Shown: positions 8,779 to 18,897, counted from the first letter of the stretch. The stretch is 58,518 nucleotides of DNA from Pokkaliibacter plantistimulans (GCF_003194385.1 NZ_LAPT01000044.1:1-58518), one strand, 5' to 3'. Program-made: numbers and translations. Notes: generated by a model not told the origin, from the letters alone.

Positions 8779-11004
8779 TTATCCAATTGATTGAAGTTCA
8801 AAACCCAATGACTGGGCAATGCTAACAAACTCAGGGAAGTAAGGAATGTCTCCCAAACAATCCTGGATAATTACCGAATTACCTGTTCGCAGTGCCGCCA
8901 CTGCAAGCGCCATAGATGCAACAGAATTACCTTTGCCATCAAGCTCATGTCCAGCCAATAAAACCTCAGAGCCAACGCCCTTGATCAGCAAACAGTCACC
9001 TTGCGACTCAATTTGAATACCAAGTTTTTGCAAACCATTGACAGTGATCTTCAAGGCATCCAATTGAGCAACCCGGTTCCAGTCCAAAAGGACAGACTCC
9101 CCCTCTGCAAAGCTCAGTGCAATCAATAATACTGCCAGCTCTTCAACGGAACAGTGTATCTTTGACAAGTCAACACGACATGGTTTGAGCCTTGAGTAGC
9201 GAATATGCAAGCACGCATCTGGCTCGTCATTCGACTCTTGCTTAGCACTTTGCTCAATCAATCCTCCCATACCAATCAACAGGTCAAGGAGACTAGTACG
9301 AGAAGGGTTAGCCCCCACCCTCTCCAGTCGAAGGTCACTATCTCGCGTAATCAACGCTGCCACCATAAAATAGGCCGCAAGCGATATATCACCGGGGATA
9401 ATCACACTTACAGGCAACAGTTGCCCCTTGCCAGAAGAACAAACCACGTTATCATCCGCTCGAATCGGCCACCCGAAAGCCGCCATCATTCGTTCTGTGT
9501 GATCACGCGTTCTCACACGCTCGGTCAGTCTAGTTTCACCTTCTGCATACATGGATGCTAACAGCAGTGCTGACTTAACTTGCGCACTGGGAGTTTCAAT
9601 CTGGTGTGTAATAGCCTTCAGCCCATCTATCCCTGAGATTCTGACAGGAAGAAAGGACTCTCTTACCGCATCAATCCTCGCGCCCATCTGCTGCAAAGGC
9701 TGAATGATGGTGCTCAGATCACACCCCTCAAGCACTTCATTGCCTGTCAGCTCTGAAGGAAACGACTGCGCAGCCAGCAGACCCGTCAGCAGGCGCAGAG
9801 ATGTTGAGGATCGTCCGAGATATAACGCTCCAGGCGCCTGACGCAACCCCTGCAAACCAACACCATGAATGGTCACCAGCCCTTCTGCTGGCCCTTCGAT
9901 GACCACCCCCATGTCACGAAATGCCTGCAGAGTCGCCAGGGTATCCTCATCCTCGTGCATACCCGATACCACCGTCTGACCTTCAGATAATGCACCCAGG
10001 ATTAATGCACGATGTGATATTGACTTATCTCCCGGCAAACTGGCACGGCCGACACAGCGGGATTTGGCGCCTATTTTAAACGCCTTTTTTGACAGTTTAT
10101 GCGCAGGGCTAGCATAGGCAGTGCCAGCCAGAATACGAGAGAAATGTTCTCGCGCTGCCTTAGCCCGCGTAAACACACCCAACATCGTTACACCATCACC
10201 CTGGTCTACCGCCGTACGCAACTGACTTAGTCCGTCGGTAAATCGATCCAGTACCTCCAGCACAGCATCCCGGTTGGCCAGAAAGACGTCATGCCACATT
10301 GTCGGATCACTGGCTGCGATGCGAGTAAAGTCGCGAAAACCGCCAGCAGCATATCGAAAAATATCCCGGTTCTCATGATCCTGGGCCAGGGTATCGACTA
10401 AAGAAAACGCCAACAAATGAGGTAGATGGCTGGTGGCTGCCAGCACCTCGTCATGATGATTGACATCCATTGTCAGTACCTCAGCACCTGTAGCGCGCCA
10501 CATAGAAGAAATAATATCGACGGCTGCCGCAGAGGACTCAGGCAACGGGGTTAGGATTATTTTATGTCTCGCAAACAGTTCTTGCCTGGCAGCGGCCATA
10601 CCACTGTTTTCAGCACCTGCAATAGGATGCCCAGGCACCCAGCCAGACAGCATGGGATTAAATATTCGGCGAGAAGCCGCAACGACATTGCCTTTCGTCG
10701 AACCCACATCAGTCAGTAGGGTATTGGTGCGCAAGTACGGAGCAATTCGTGCGAGCACCCCCTCCATTGCCTTAACTGGCACAGATAAAACCACAATATC
10801 GGCTTCGGCAACGGCCAACCCGAGATCGGTTTCCACTCGATCAACAGCATCCAGCGCCAAAGCCAGCTCGCAGTTCTCACCTTTTAAATCGAATCCGATC
10901 AACTCGCGGGCAAAGCCGGCTTTACGCAGTGCCAATGCCAATGAGCCACCGATCAGCCCGAGACCAACAATCAGAATTCGATCCGATTTAAAACCATCAA
11001 TCAT
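8779..11004 (-). CDS. tyrA-aroA: bifunctional prephenate dehydrogenase / EPSP synthase fusion
   Basis: A 741-residue fusion. The first 290 or so residues are prephenate dehydrogenase (TyrA, tyrosine branch) with the NAD-binding IVGLGLIGGSLALAL and the VPGHPIAGAE and HHDEVLAATSHLPH active-site blocks. From about residue 315 to the end is 5-enolpyruvylshikimate-3-phosphate synthase (AroA, shikimate pathway) with LPGDKSISHRALILG, GRSSTSLRLLTG and CDLSTIIQPL. This fusion is known from Pseudomonas and relatives. The ATG at 11004 overlaps the pheA stop by one base (TGATG); a GTG at 11007 would give a 4-base overlap. Tight coupling to pheA suggests co-ordinated tyrosine and phenylalanine synthesis. 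Confidence 0.95.
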   Translation of the reverse strand: MIDGFKSDRILIVGLGLIGGSLALALRKAGFARELIGFDLKGENCELALALDAVDRVETDLGLAVAEADIVVLSVPVKAMEGVLARIAPYLRTNTLLTDVGSTKGNVVAASRRIFNPMLSGWVPGHPIAGAENSGMAAARQELFARHKIILTPLPESSAAAVDIISSMWRATGAEVLTMDVNHHDEVLAATSHLPHLLAFSLVDTLAQDHENRDIFRYAAGGFRDFTRIAASDPTMWHDVFLANRDAVLEVLDRFTDGLSQLRTAVDQGDGVTMLGVFTRAKAAREHFSRILAGTAYASPAHKLSKKAFKIGAKSRCVGRASLPGDKSISHRALILGALSEGQTVVSGMHEDEDTLATLQAFRDMGVVIEGPAEGLVTIHGVGLQGLRQAPGALYLGRSSTSLRLLTGLLAAQSFPSELTGNEVLEGCDLSTIIQPLQQMGARIDAVRESFLPVRISGIDGLKAITHQIETPSAQVKSALLLASMYAEGETRLTERVRTRDHTERMMAAFGWPIRADDNVVCSSGKGQLLPVSVIIPGDISLAAYFMVAALITRDSDLRLERVGANPSRTSLLDLLIGMGGLIEQSAKQESNDEPDACLHIRYSRLKPCRVDLSKIHCSVEELAVLLIALSFAEGESVLLDWNRVAQLDALKITVNGLQKLGIQIESQGDCLLIKGVGSEVLLAGHELDGKGNSVASMALAVAALRTGNSVIIQDCLGDIPYFPEFVSIAQSLGFELQSIG

Positions 11005-12110
11005 CACAGTACTGCCTGCGGGTAAGAGCCAAGCACCTTGAGCTCAACAACCTTACTCGACACTTCACTCAAAGCCTGATTTACAGGCTCTTCATCCTGA
11101 TGGCCTGCAAGGTCAATATAGAATACGTAACCCCAGGCACCCGCATTGGCAGGACGAGTTTCGATACGAGTTAAGTCCACACCAGCACGATGGAACGGCT
11201 CAAGAATGTGATACAACGCACCTGGCTGGTTACGTGCATTCACCAGAATAGAGGTCTTGTCACGCTGACTACTGCCAACAGATTCATGGCCGATGATCAG
11301 GAAACGCGTACTGTTGTCTGGATGATCTTCGATATTGTTGAAGGCATGCTCCAGACCATAGAGCTTGGCCGCCATTTCACCTGCGATGGCAGCAACATGC
11401 TCACCTTCGGCAGCTGCTCTGCGTGCTGCTTCTGCATTGGAACTGACGGCAATACGCTCAACATTGGGAAAACGTGAATCCAGCCACAGGCGGCACTGAG
11501 CCAAGGATTGTTGGTGTGAGTAGATCCGCGTAATGCGCGACGGCTCGGTATCTGGCTTCACCAGCAAATGCTGATGAATACGCAGCTCCACTTCTCCGCT
11601 GATCTTTAGCTCAGAGCTGCGGAAGTTATCCAGGGTATGATGCACGACGCCTTCTGTGGAGTTTTCAATAGGCACTACACCGTACTTGACGGCCTTGGCT
11701 TCCACTTCACGAAAAACATCATCAATGGTAGGCATCGGTACACACACCGCTGAGTGCCCAAAATGCTTCAATGCAGCCTGCTGGGTAAACGTCCCTTCAG
11801 GGCCGAGGAAAGCGACTCGCGTAGGTCTTTCCAGCGCCAGGCATGCAGACATGATCTCCCTGAACAGACGGGCAACTTCTTCACTATCAAGCGGACCCTT
11901 GTTGCGCTCCATGACTTTGCGCAAAACCTGCGCCTCACGTTCAGGACGATAAAACACAGGCTCTTCGGTCACATCAGTACGATGGGCCATTTTTACCTCA
12001 GCTACTCGCTGAGCACACTGGGCACGCTGATTGATCAGCTCGTGAATATGGCGATCGATCTCATCAATCTCATCACGCAACTTTGCCAGCTGCTCTTGCT
12101 CAGTGGCCAT
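11004..12110 (-). CDS. pheA: bifunctional chorismate mutase / prephenate dehydratase
   Basis: A 368-residue enzyme with three parts in order: AroQ-type chorismate mutase (about 1-90, LAKLRDEIDEIDRHIHELI), prephenate dehydratase (about 95-275, with VAFLGPEGTFTQQAA and VVPIENSTEGVVHHT), and a C-terminal ACT regulatory domain (about 285-360, QPGALYHILEPF and DLTRIETRPA). It turns chorismate into phenylpyruvate. The ACT motifs GALY and IETRP make phenylalanine feedback inhibition likely. It lies between serC and tyrA-aroA. In Pseudomonas a hisC gene usually sits between pheA and tyrA; here it is absent and hisC is found at 31.5 kb instead. Confidence 0.95.
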   Translation of the reverse strand: MATEQEQLAKLRDEIDEIDRHIHELINQRAQCAQRVAEVKMAHRTDVTEEPVFYRPEREAQVLRKVMERNKGPLDSEEVARLFREIMSACLALERPTRVAFLGPEGTFTQQAALKHFGHSAVCVPMPTIDDVFREVEAKAVKYGVVPIENSTEGVVHHTLDNFRSSELKISGEVELRIHQHLLVKPDTEPSRITRIYSHQQSLAQCRLWLDSRFPNVERIAVSSNAEAARRAAAEGEHVAAIAGEMAAKLYGLEHAFNNIEDHPDNSTRFLIIGHESVGSSQRDKTSILVNARNQPGALYHILEPFHRAGVDLTRIETRPANAGAWGYVFYIDLAGHQDEEPVNQALSEVSSKVVELKVLGSYPQAVL

Positions 12111-12163
12111 GGTTCTCTCCCGTTACAGAATACGTGGAATTATCGAGACATTATCCTGGAAGG

Positions 12164-12183
12164 AGGGAGGCATCCGCCTCCCT
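12164..12183 (-). terminator. hairpin between serC and pheA
   Basis: AGGGAGGC and GCCTCCCT form an 8 bp GC-rich stem with a 4-base loop in the 81 bp between the serC stop and pheA start. No T run follows, so it could be an attenuating or processing hairpin instead of a full terminator. Confidence 0.4.
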
Positions 12184-12191
12184 GTATAGCA

Positions 12192-13283
12192 TCAGGCTGG
12201 ATAATACTTTTTCTCAAAGGCATGCATAAAGTCGATCAGCGCATCGACAGCCGCTTCGGGTACTGCGTTGTAGATACTTGCACGCATGCCGCCTACTGAG
12301 CGGTGCCCCTTGAGATTGAGCAGGCCGGCTGCATCGGCCTCTTTGAGGAACGCCTTCTCCAGACCAGTATCAGCCAGAGTGAAAGGCACATTCATCCAGG
12401 ACCTGTTAGCAACGGCAATGGGGTTTGCATACAGTCGGCTTTCGTCGATGGCCGCGTACAACTTGCTTGCCTTACGCGCGTTAACTTCGCCTATGGCTGC
12501 AACACCTCCCTGACGCTTCAACCATTGGAACACCAGTCCAGACAGGTACCAGGCGAAGGTCGGAGGCGTGTTATACATGGAGTCATTTTCCGCTGCGACG
12601 CGATAGCTCATCATGGTCGGGATACTGGATACCTCGCGATCCAGCAGCGATTCCTTGATGATTACCAGGCACAGACCGGCAGGGCCAATATTTTTTTGGG
12701 CACCGGCATAAATCATGTCGTATTGGGCAACATCAATGGGGCGAGACAGAATAGTTGAGGACATGTCGCAGACCAGCGGCACGCCATTTTCCGTCACAGG
12801 TACGTAGTCAAACTCCAATCCACCGATGGTTTCGTTACTGCAATAGTGCACATAGGCCGCATCTTTATTGAACTTCAATTCCTGCTGCTGAGGAACACGG
12901 TGGTAGTGCTGATCAGCCGTGCTGGCAATCACATCGATCTTGCCATAGCGGGCGGCTTCTTTCACAGCCTTGTTAGACCAGATACCGGTATCAATATAGT
13001 CAGCAGAAGAGTGCGAGCCCAGCAGGTTCAGTGGCACTGAACTGAACTGTAAATTCGCCCCACCTTGCAGAAACAGCACTTTATAGTCCTGAGGTACCGA
13101 CAGCAGTTCACGAAGCAGCGACTCTGCTTCCTGAGCGATACCCACAAACTCGTCACTACGATGACTCATCTCCATGACAGACAGGCCCTTTCCATGCCAG
13201 TCCAGCATTTCTTCACGAGCCTGCAACAATACTTCTTCCGGCAATGCAGCCGGTCCAGCGCAAAAGTTATACGCGCGCGTCAT
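12192..13283 (-). CDS. serC: phosphoserine aminotransferase
   Basis: From the ATG at 13283 this is a 363-residue PLP enzyme beginning MTRAYNFCAGPAALPEEVL, the usual SerC N-terminus. It converts 3-phosphohydroxypyruvate to phosphoserine and also serves pyridoxal phosphate synthesis. The PLP lysine lies in MIYAGAQKNIGPAGL. C-terminal RSVGGMRASIYNA binds substrate phosphate. The frame continues upstream to a GTG at 13322, adding 13 residues unlike the family. It lies between gyrA and pheA, the conserved place. Confidence 0.95.
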   Translation of the reverse strand: MTRAYNFCAGPAALPEEVLLQAREEMLDWHGKGLSVMEMSHRSDEFVGIAQEAESLLRELLSVPQDYKVLFLQGGANLQFSSVPLNLLGSHSSADYIDTGIWSNKAVKEAARYGKIDVIASTADQHYHRVPQQQELKFNKDAAYVHYCSNETIGGLEFDYVPVTENGVPLVCDMSSTILSRPIDVAQYDMIYAGAQKNIGPAGLCLVIIKESLLDREVSSIPTMMSYRVAAENDSMYNTPPTFAWYLSGLVFQWLKRQGGVAAIGEVNARKASKLYAAIDESRLYANPIAVANRSWMNVPFTLADTGLEKAFLKEADAAGLLNLKGHRSVGGMRASIYNAVPEAAVDALIDFMHAFEKKYYPA

Positions 13284-13428
13284 GATATGGATATCCCCGA
13301 GATCTACTTGCTTCGTCTTCACATAAGGCCAGGGGCAGGAGAATGCACAGTACCCACCCCCGGTTAGTATCCTGCGATGTTCATGATGTTCTGTCAGGTC
13401 AACCGGAAATCACAAACACCTAATAAGC

Positions 13429-13454
13429 AACAATGCGGCCTTAGCCGCATTGTT
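13429..13454 (-). terminator. gyrA terminator hairpin
   Basis: AACAATGCGGC and GCCGCATTGTT form a perfect 11 bp stem with a 4-base loop, starting 7 bases after the gyrA stop. On the minus strand GCTTATTAG follows, a weak U tract. Confidence 0.65.
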
Positions 13455-13461
13455 GGTGGTA

Positions 13462-16068
13462 TTACTCTTCTTCGCCAGCTCCGTCTGCGGTATCAGCAGC
13501 ATCTGTAGCCGTATCACCTTCCACAGCGTCTTCAATAGCCTCCGGCTCGTTGATTGGCGCTAGCCCAACCAGCTTTTCGTCTTCAGCCAGTCGAATCAAG
13601 GTCACCCCCTGAGTATTACGTCCCAGGCAGGAGATTTCATCAACTCGGGTGCGCACTAACGTACCACGATCACTGATCAGCATGACCTCTTCCCCTGGCA
13701 GTACCTGGATAGCAGCAACCAGCTCACCATTGCGCTCAGAAGTCTGTATGGCAATAACACCCTGACCACCGCGACCGTATACAGGGAACTCAGAAACTTC
13801 AGTACGTTTACCATAACCGCGCGCACTGGCTGTGAGAATAGACGCCTGATCATCCGGGATCACGAGACTTATCACCACTGCGTCGTCCTGCAGACGCATA
13901 CCACGAACACCTGTGGCAGTTCGTCCCATGGCGCGCACATCTTCTTCGCTGAAGCGAATAGCCTTGCCATGTGAGTTGAACAGCATCACATCCTGTTTAC
14001 CGTTGGTGATAGATGCACCTATCAGGGTGTCACCTTCATCAAGGCTCAGCGCTATCAGACCAGTGGAGCGCTGACGCGCGAACTGATCCAGAGGTGTCTT
14101 TTTCACCGTTCCATTACGAGTAGCCATGAAGACATAGTGGTCTTCCAGGTACTCAGAAACAGGCAGAATGGTGGTAATGCGCTCATCGGCATCCAGCGAC
14201 AGCAGGTTAACGATGGGGCGGCCGCGTGCACCGCGGCTTGCCTGCGGAATCTCGAACACGCGCAACCAGTAGACCTTACCCTTGTCGGAAAACAGCATGA
14301 TGGTCGAGTGACTGTTGGCTACCAGCAAGTGTTCGATGAAGTCTTCATCTTTCACCGCTGTCGCAGCCTTACCACGCCCACCACGACGCTGTGCCTGATA
14401 GTCAGAGACAGGCTGGGTCTTGGCATAGCCAGTATGAGAAATGGTGACGACCAGATCTTCTTCGGTGATCAGGTCTGCGATAGTCAGATCTTGCTGGCTT
14501 GACTGGATTTCAGTTCGACGAGTGTCGGCATACTGCTCACGAACAGCAACCAGCTCTTCCCGGATGACTTCCATCAAACGCTCAGCGCTGCCCAGAATTT
14601 TTAGCAGTTCAGCGATATTGACGATCAGTTCTTCGTACTCATTGAGCAGTTTCTCATGCTCAAGGCCTGTCAAACGGTGTAGACGCAGGTCCAGAATAGC
14701 CTGCGCCTGTACAGGCGACAGATAGTAGTGACCATCGCGCAGCCCCATCTCAGCGGGCAGATCATCAGGACGGCATGCATCCTCACCTGCTCGCTCCAGC
14801 ATCGACAGAACATTGCCCGGCTCCCAGGAGCGGGCCAACAGGCGCTCTTTCGCTTCACTGGCGTTGGCTGACGTACGGATCAGCTCAATGACGGGATCAA
14901 TATTGGCCAATGCAACAGCCAGACCTTCCAGAATATGACCCCGCTCACGCGCTTTACGCAGCTCATACAATGTACGGCGGGTCACTACTTCACGACGATG
15001 ACGGATAAAGGCTTCGAGCAGTTCTTTCAGGTTCAGAGTGCGAGGCTGCCCATCCACCAGGGCAACGATATTGATACCGAAGACGCTTTGCATCTGGGTG
15101 TTGGCATACAGATTATTCATCACCACTTCAGGCATTTCGCCACGACGCAGTTCGATAACAATACGCATACCTTCTTTGTTCGACTCATCACGCAGCTCGG
15201 TGATGCCTTCGACTTTTTTCTCCTTCACCAGATCGGCGATTTTTTCAATCAGGCGGGCCTTGTTGACCTGGTAGGGAATTTCGGTGACGACAATAGCCTG
15301 CTTGCCACCACGATCCATGTCTTCAACATGGTAGCGGGCACGCATATAAATACGCCCACGGCCAGTGCGGTAGGCTTCAATGATGCCAGCACGACCATTG
15401 ATGATACCCGCGGTAGGGAAGTCCGGACCGGGGATATACTCCATCAGCTGATCGACACCCAGCTGGCTGTCATCAATCAGTGCCAAACAGCCATCGACAA
15501 CTTCGCCCAGATTATGCGGCGGAATGTTAGTCGCCATACCCACAGCAATTCCCGATGAGCCATTAACCAGCAGGTTTGGCACCTTGGTGGGCAACACAAC
15601 CGGAATCTGCTCGGTGCCGTCGTAGTTGGGGATGTAGTCGACGGTTTCCTTTTCGAGGTCCGCCAACAGCTCATGGGCAATGCGCGCCATGCGGATTTCG
15701 GTATAACGCATCGCCGCCGCAGAGTCGCCATCGATGGAGCCGAAGTTACCCTGACCGTCCACCAGCATGTATCGTAGTGAGAAGTCCTGCGCCATACGGA
15801 CGATGGTGTCATAGACTGCACTGTCACCATGTGGGTGATATTTACCGATGACGTCACCGACCACACGGGCCGACTTTTTGTAGGCTTTGTTCCAGTCGTT
15901 ACCCAACTCGTGCATGGCAAACAGTACACGCCGATGCACAGGCTTGAGCCCGTCCCTCACATCTGGCAGTGCACGGCCAACGATGACGCTCATCGCATAG
16001 TCCAGATAGGACTGCTTCAGCTCGTCTTCGATATTGACGTGCACAATCTCTTTGGCCAGCTCACCCAT
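13462..16068 (-). CDS. gyrA: DNA gyrase subunit A
   Basis: An 868-residue type IIA topoisomerase subunit that breaks and rejoins DNA in the A2B2 gyrase. The catalytic Tyr122 lies in AAMRYTEIR. The quinolone-resistance region reads [11 protein letters not shown], with the wild-type Ser83 and Asp87. The GyrA box QRRGGRG is present near residue 555, so this is gyrase and not topoisomerase IV. The C-terminal beta-pinwheel is followed by a strongly acidic tail (about the last 30 residues, D/E/A-rich), a feature known to modulate GyrA activity in E. coli. It is divergent from ubiG. Confidence 0.97.
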   Translation of the reverse strand: MGELAKEIVHVNIEDELKQSYLDYAMSVIVGRALPDVRDGLKPVHRRVLFAMHELGNDWNKAYKKSARVVGDVIGKYHPHGDSAVYDTIVRMAQDFSLRYMLVDGQGNFGSIDGDSAAAMRYTEIRMARIAHELLADLEKETVDYIPNYDGTEQIPVVLPTKVPNLLVNGSSGIAVGMATNIPPHNLGEVVDGCLALIDDSQLGVDQLMEYIPGPDFPTAGIINGRAGIIEAYRTGRGRIYMRARYHVEDMDRGGKQAIVVTEIPYQVNKARLIEKIADLVKEKKVEGITELRDESNKEGMRIVIELRRGEMPEVVMNNLYANTQMQSVFGINIVALVDGQPRTLNLKELLEAFIRHRREVVTRRTLYELRKARERGHILEGLAVALANIDPVIELIRTSANASEAKERLLARSWEPGNVLSMLERAGEDACRPDDLPAEMGLRDGHYYLSPVQAQAILDLRLHRLTGLEHEKLLNEYEELIVNIAELLKILGSAERLMEVIREELVAVREQYADTRRTEIQSSQQDLTIADLITEEDLVVTISHTGYAKTQPVSDYQAQRRGGRGKAATAVKDEDFIEHLLVANSHSTIMLFSDKGKVYWLRVFEIPQASRGARGRPIVNLLSLDADERITTILPVSEYLEDHYVFMATRNGTVKKTPLDQFARQRSTGLIALSLDEGDTLIGASITNGKQDVMLFNSHGKAIRFSEEDVRAMGRTATGVRGMRLQDDAVVISLVIPDDQASILTASARGYGKRTEVSEFPVYGRGGQGVIAIQTSERNGELVAAIQVLPGEEVMLISDRGTLVRTRVDEISCLGRNTQGVTLIRLAEDEKLVGLAPINEPEAIEDAVEGDTATDAADTADGAGEEE

Positions 16069-16250
16069 GGTTTTCTGCTTTCCTTTTTAAACAAGATTGC
16101 TATCACCATTTCCGCCCTTTATCTCGACTCAGAGAACAACAGTTACTCGGTCGATATCGGACCTGAAATGGTGGCGTCGGCAAATTGCGCGAGTATACCA
16201 CAAAAGTCACTCAAGCCATTGATTCGTCTTCACTTAGAGGCTGACCGTCT

Positions 16251-16278
16251 TTGACAGTAATGTCACAGCCAGTATCAT
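16251..16278 (+). promoter_or_regulatory. putative sigma-70 promoter for ubiG
   Basis: A perfect TTGACA is followed after 16 bases by TATCAT, about 105 bases upstream of the ubiG ATG, in the 314 bp gyrA-ubiG intergenic region. The -35 is embedded in TGACAGTAATGTCA, whose arms TGACA/TGTCA are inverted repeats and could be an operator. The same 16 bases also occur at 1364-1379. No other feature was recognised in this intergenic region. Confidence 0.5.
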
Positions 16279-16382
16279 GACTGCTACATCCCTAGCCCCT
16301 ATTATCTTGCCGCAGACATGGTCAGTCGCAGAACGACTTCCACGTCACCTGCGCAGCACTTAAATCACTAACAGGTACGACA

Positions 16383-17132
16383 ATGCGACACGATTCCGCG
16401 CACACAGGTCAGCCAGGCAGCAGCAACCACAGCAATGTTGACCAGGAAGAAGTGGCCAAGTTCGAAGCCCTCGCCTCCCGCTGGTGGGACAAGGAAAGTG
16501 AGTTCAAACCCCTGCATGACATTAACCCTCTGCGCGTCAATTACATCGACGAGCGGGTTGGCCTCGCAGGCAAGGTCGTGCTGGATGTCGGCTGTGGCGG
16601 TGGCATTCTCAGCGAATCCATGGCCGTGCGTGGCGCGCAGGTGACAGGCATCGACATGGGCGAAGCTCCGCTTAATACAGCTCGTTTACACGCACTGGAG
16701 TCAGGAGTGCCGGTCACCTACCATCAAACGACTGCAGAAGATTTCGCAGCCAGATACCCAGCACATTTTGATGTAGTGACCTGTTTGGAGATGCTGGAAC
16801 ACGTTCCCGATCCGGGCTCGGTCATCAGAGCATGTGCAACGATGGTCAAACCGGGTGGCCATGTCGTATTTTCGACCCTCAATCGCAATCCCAAATCCTG
16901 GCTGTTTGCTATTGCCGGTGCAGAGTACGTGCTGAACCTGGTACCCAGAGGCACCCATGACTTCAAGAAGTTTATCCAGCCAGCAGAGTTAAGCCGCTGG
17001 GTTCGTCAGGCAGGTCTGGAGTCAAAACACATGACAGGCATGACCTACAACCCGGTTACCAAAACCTATCGTCTGGTCGACGGAGATGTAGACGTCAATT
17101 ACATCATGCACTGCCAAAAGCCCCTTTGTTAA
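16383..17132 (+). CDS. ubiG: ubiquinone O-methyltransferase UbiG
   Basis: A 249-residue SAM-dependent methyltransferase that does both O-methylations of ubiquinone synthesis. The SAM-binding motif [16 protein letters not shown] is at about residues 66-81, preceded by [21 protein letters not shown] in two family blocks (ASRWWDKES and [11 protein letters not shown]). [13 protein letters not shown] and the [13 protein letters not shown] strand follow. The N-terminus is slightly longer than in E. coli and polar. It heads a plus-strand run with mupP and yciK, the same order as in Pseudomonas. Confidence 0.95.
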   Translation: MRHDSAHTGQPGSSNHSNVDQEEVAKFEALASRWWDKESEFKPLHDINPLRVNYIDERVGLAGKVVLDVGCGGGILSESMAVRGAQVTGIDMGEAPLNTARLHALESGVPVTYHQTTAEDFAARYPAHFDVVTCLEMLEHVPDPGSVIRACATMVKPGGHVVFSTLNRNPKSWLFAIAGAEYVLNLVPRGTHDFKKFIQPAELSRWVRQAGLESKHMTGMTYNPVTKTYRLVDGDVDVNYIMHCQKPLC

Positions 17133-17175
17133 AAGCTGAAGCACTTCCTCAACACCGCCTGAATCGGGACTTATC

Positions 17176-17862
17176 ATGCTTGCTGACGCCATTGCCAAAC
17201 CTTCTGCCTTGCTGTTTGATCTGGACGGCACGCTGCTGGACACGGCTCCTGACTTCCATGTCGTGGTCAACCGGTTGCTGGCTGAAGAAGGCCGCGATGA
17301 ACGTGACTACGCCTTCGTCAGAGCACAGGTCTCCAATGGATCACAGGCATTGGTATGCAGTGCGTTCGACATCACTCCCGATGCAGCAGACTTCAGTCGA
17401 CTGCGTGCACGTCTGCTGGATCTTTATCTGCAACACGTCAGTGTCTACACGTGCCTGTTTGATGGGTTGGAGGACGTACTGGGTCTCGCACGTGCAGCCA
17501 GTATTCCCTGGGGAATAGTGACCAACAAGCCACGGCTTTACAGCGAAGCTTTACTTGCTCGTCAGCCAGACCTTCAGGACTGTGCGGTACTGGTTTGCCC
17601 TGATGACGTGAGTCGCCGCAAACCTCATCCCGAACCCTTGTACAAGGCCTGTGAAACACTGGCTATTGATCCATCCACAGCAATCTATGTGGGAGACCAC
17701 CTTCGGGATATTGAATCTGGCAAAGCTGCCGGTATGTTTACCATAGGTGTGGAATACGGCTATCTGGAGGAGACTAGCCCTGCCACTAGCTGGGGCGCTG
17801 ATCTGGTGGTTGCAACAGGGCCCGAGCTGGCCAGCTGGTTTAGGCATCAACCCTGGACTTGA
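17176..17862 (+). CDS. mupP: HAD phosphatase, probable N-acetylmuramic acid 6-phosphate phosphatase MupP
   Basis: A 228-residue HAD-IA hydrolase with the catalytic FDLDGTLLDTAPDF (Asp15, Asp17), a helical cap, motif II GIVTNKP, motif III Lys in RRKPHPEP and motif IV VGDHLRDIESGKAAG. Sequence alone would allow phosphoglycolate phosphatase. The place between ubiG and yciK is where Pseudomonas carries mupP, which dephosphorylates MurNAc-6-phosphate in the peptidoglycan recycling route that bypasses de novo UDP-MurNAc synthesis. The function call therefore rests on context. The partner genes anmK, amgK and murU are not in this window. Confidence 0.75.
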   Translation: MLADAIAKPSALLFDLDGTLLDTAPDFHVVVNRLLAEEGRDERDYAFVRAQVSNGSQALVCSAFDITPDAADFSRLRARLLDLYLQHVSVYTCLFDGLEDVLGLARAASIPWGIVTNKPRLYSEALLARQPDLQDCAVLVCPDDVSRRKPHPEPLYKACETLAIDPSTAIYVGDHLRDIESGKAAGMFTIGVEYGYLEETSPATSWGADLVVATGPELASWFRHQPWT

Positions 17863-17995
17863 TTGACCATCTGTCATTGCCTGCAAGCATGAATAGTGTA
17901 GAAAGAAGCGGTACTCATCAACTCTTCCTCTGCTGATCGTTAATACGCCCCTGAGGAATAGCCATCAGATCATAGGACGGATACAGGAAGATCAT

Positions 17996-18757
17996 ATGAA
18001 CTGTTACTTTGACTACTCAGCCCCAAAGGACCTGTTGAAAGGCCGTGTAATAGTGGTAACCGGCGCGGGGGATGGTATTGGCCGCAGTGCGGCACTCAGC
18101 TTCGCCGCGCACGGTGCAACGGTTGTCCTGATGGGAAGAACAACCTCAAAGCTGGAAAAAGTGTACGACGACATCGAACAGGCAGGCCATCCACAACCAG
18201 CGATCATCCCTATTCATTTCGAAGGCGCCACCCCTCACGATTACGAGATGATCGCAGGCAAGCTGGAAGAAGAATTTGGCAGACTGGACGGTGTCTTGTT
18301 CAATGCCTCCATTCTGGGTTTACGGACACCCATCAGCCAGTATGACACTGACATCTGGGCTCAGGTCATCCAGGTCAACCTGAACAGCCAGTTCTACATG
18401 ACACGGGCCCTGCTTCCACTGCTGGAAAAGTCGACGGATGCCTCCATCGTCTATACCTCCTCCTCGGTCGGACGCAAAGGCCGTGCGTATTGGGGAGCAT
18501 ATGCCGTGTCCAAATTTGCGACCGAAGGCCTGATGCAAACCCTGGCAGATGAACTGGAAAACACCTCCAGCATCAGAGTAAACAGCATCAACCCAGGCGC
18601 TACCCGCACCAGTATGCGAGCCTATGCCTACCCTGCCGAGAACCCGGCTGAAGTAAGAACGCCAGAAGAAATCATGCCTACGTATCTGTATCTTATGGGT
18701 GCAGACAGCAAGGGCACCACCGGACAGGCGTTTGATGCCCAACCCCCTAAAATCTAG
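17996..18757 (+). CDS. yciK: YciK-family short-chain oxidoreductase
   Basis: A 253-residue SDR with the NAD(P)-binding VTGAGDGIGRSAALSFAAHG near residue 21, the structural FNASILG motif, and the catalytic S...Y-x3-K in YTSSSVGRKG and WGAYAVSKF. The N-terminal YSAPKDLLKGRVI is typical of YciK. The physiological substrate of this family is not established. It follows mupP by about 130 bases, the same neighbour as in Pseudomonas, and is followed by a strong hairpin facing mtgA. Confidence 0.88.
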   Translation: MNCYFDYSAPKDLLKGRVIVVTGAGDGIGRSAALSFAAHGATVVLMGRTTSKLEKVYDDIEQAGHPQPAIIPIHFEGATPHDYEMIAGKLEEEFGRLDGVLFNASILGLRTPISQYDTDIWAQVIQVNLNSQFYMTRALLPLLEKSTDASIVYTSSSVGRKGRAYWGAYAVSKFATEGLMQTLADELENTSSIRVNSINPGATRTSMRAYAYPAENPAEVRTPEEIMPTYLYLMGADSKGTTGQAFDAQPPKI

Positions 18758-18787
18758 CACTTAACCAACCGAGCCAAGCAGCTCTGA

Positions 18788-18821
18788 GATACGCGACTGA
18801 CTGCTCAGTCAGTCGCGTATC
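18788..18821. terminator. strong hairpin between convergent yciK and mtgA
   Basis: GATACGCGACTGACTG and CAGTCAGTCGCGTATC form a perfect 16 bp stem around a 2-base spacer. It lies 30 bases after the yciK stop. There is no long T tract, but its position between convergent genes and strength suggest a bidirectional terminator. Confidence 0.65.
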
Positions 18822-18839
18822 GGGCAATAAGCCAACTAT

Positions 18840-18897
18840 CAATTTCGTAGCCGCTTTCAATTTCATAAACGCTTTATTCAATTTCAAAGCCGTTTCA
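18840..18897. repeat. imperfect short tandem repeat at the mtgA 3' end
   Basis: Three successive units begin CAATTTC: CAATTTCGTAGCCGCTTT, then CAATTTCATAAACGCTTTAT, then CAATTTCAAAGCCGTTT. Unit length varies from 17 to 21 bases. The last unit overlaps the mtgA stop codon and final codons. It could reflect slippage or local duplication at the gene end. Confidence 0.5.
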
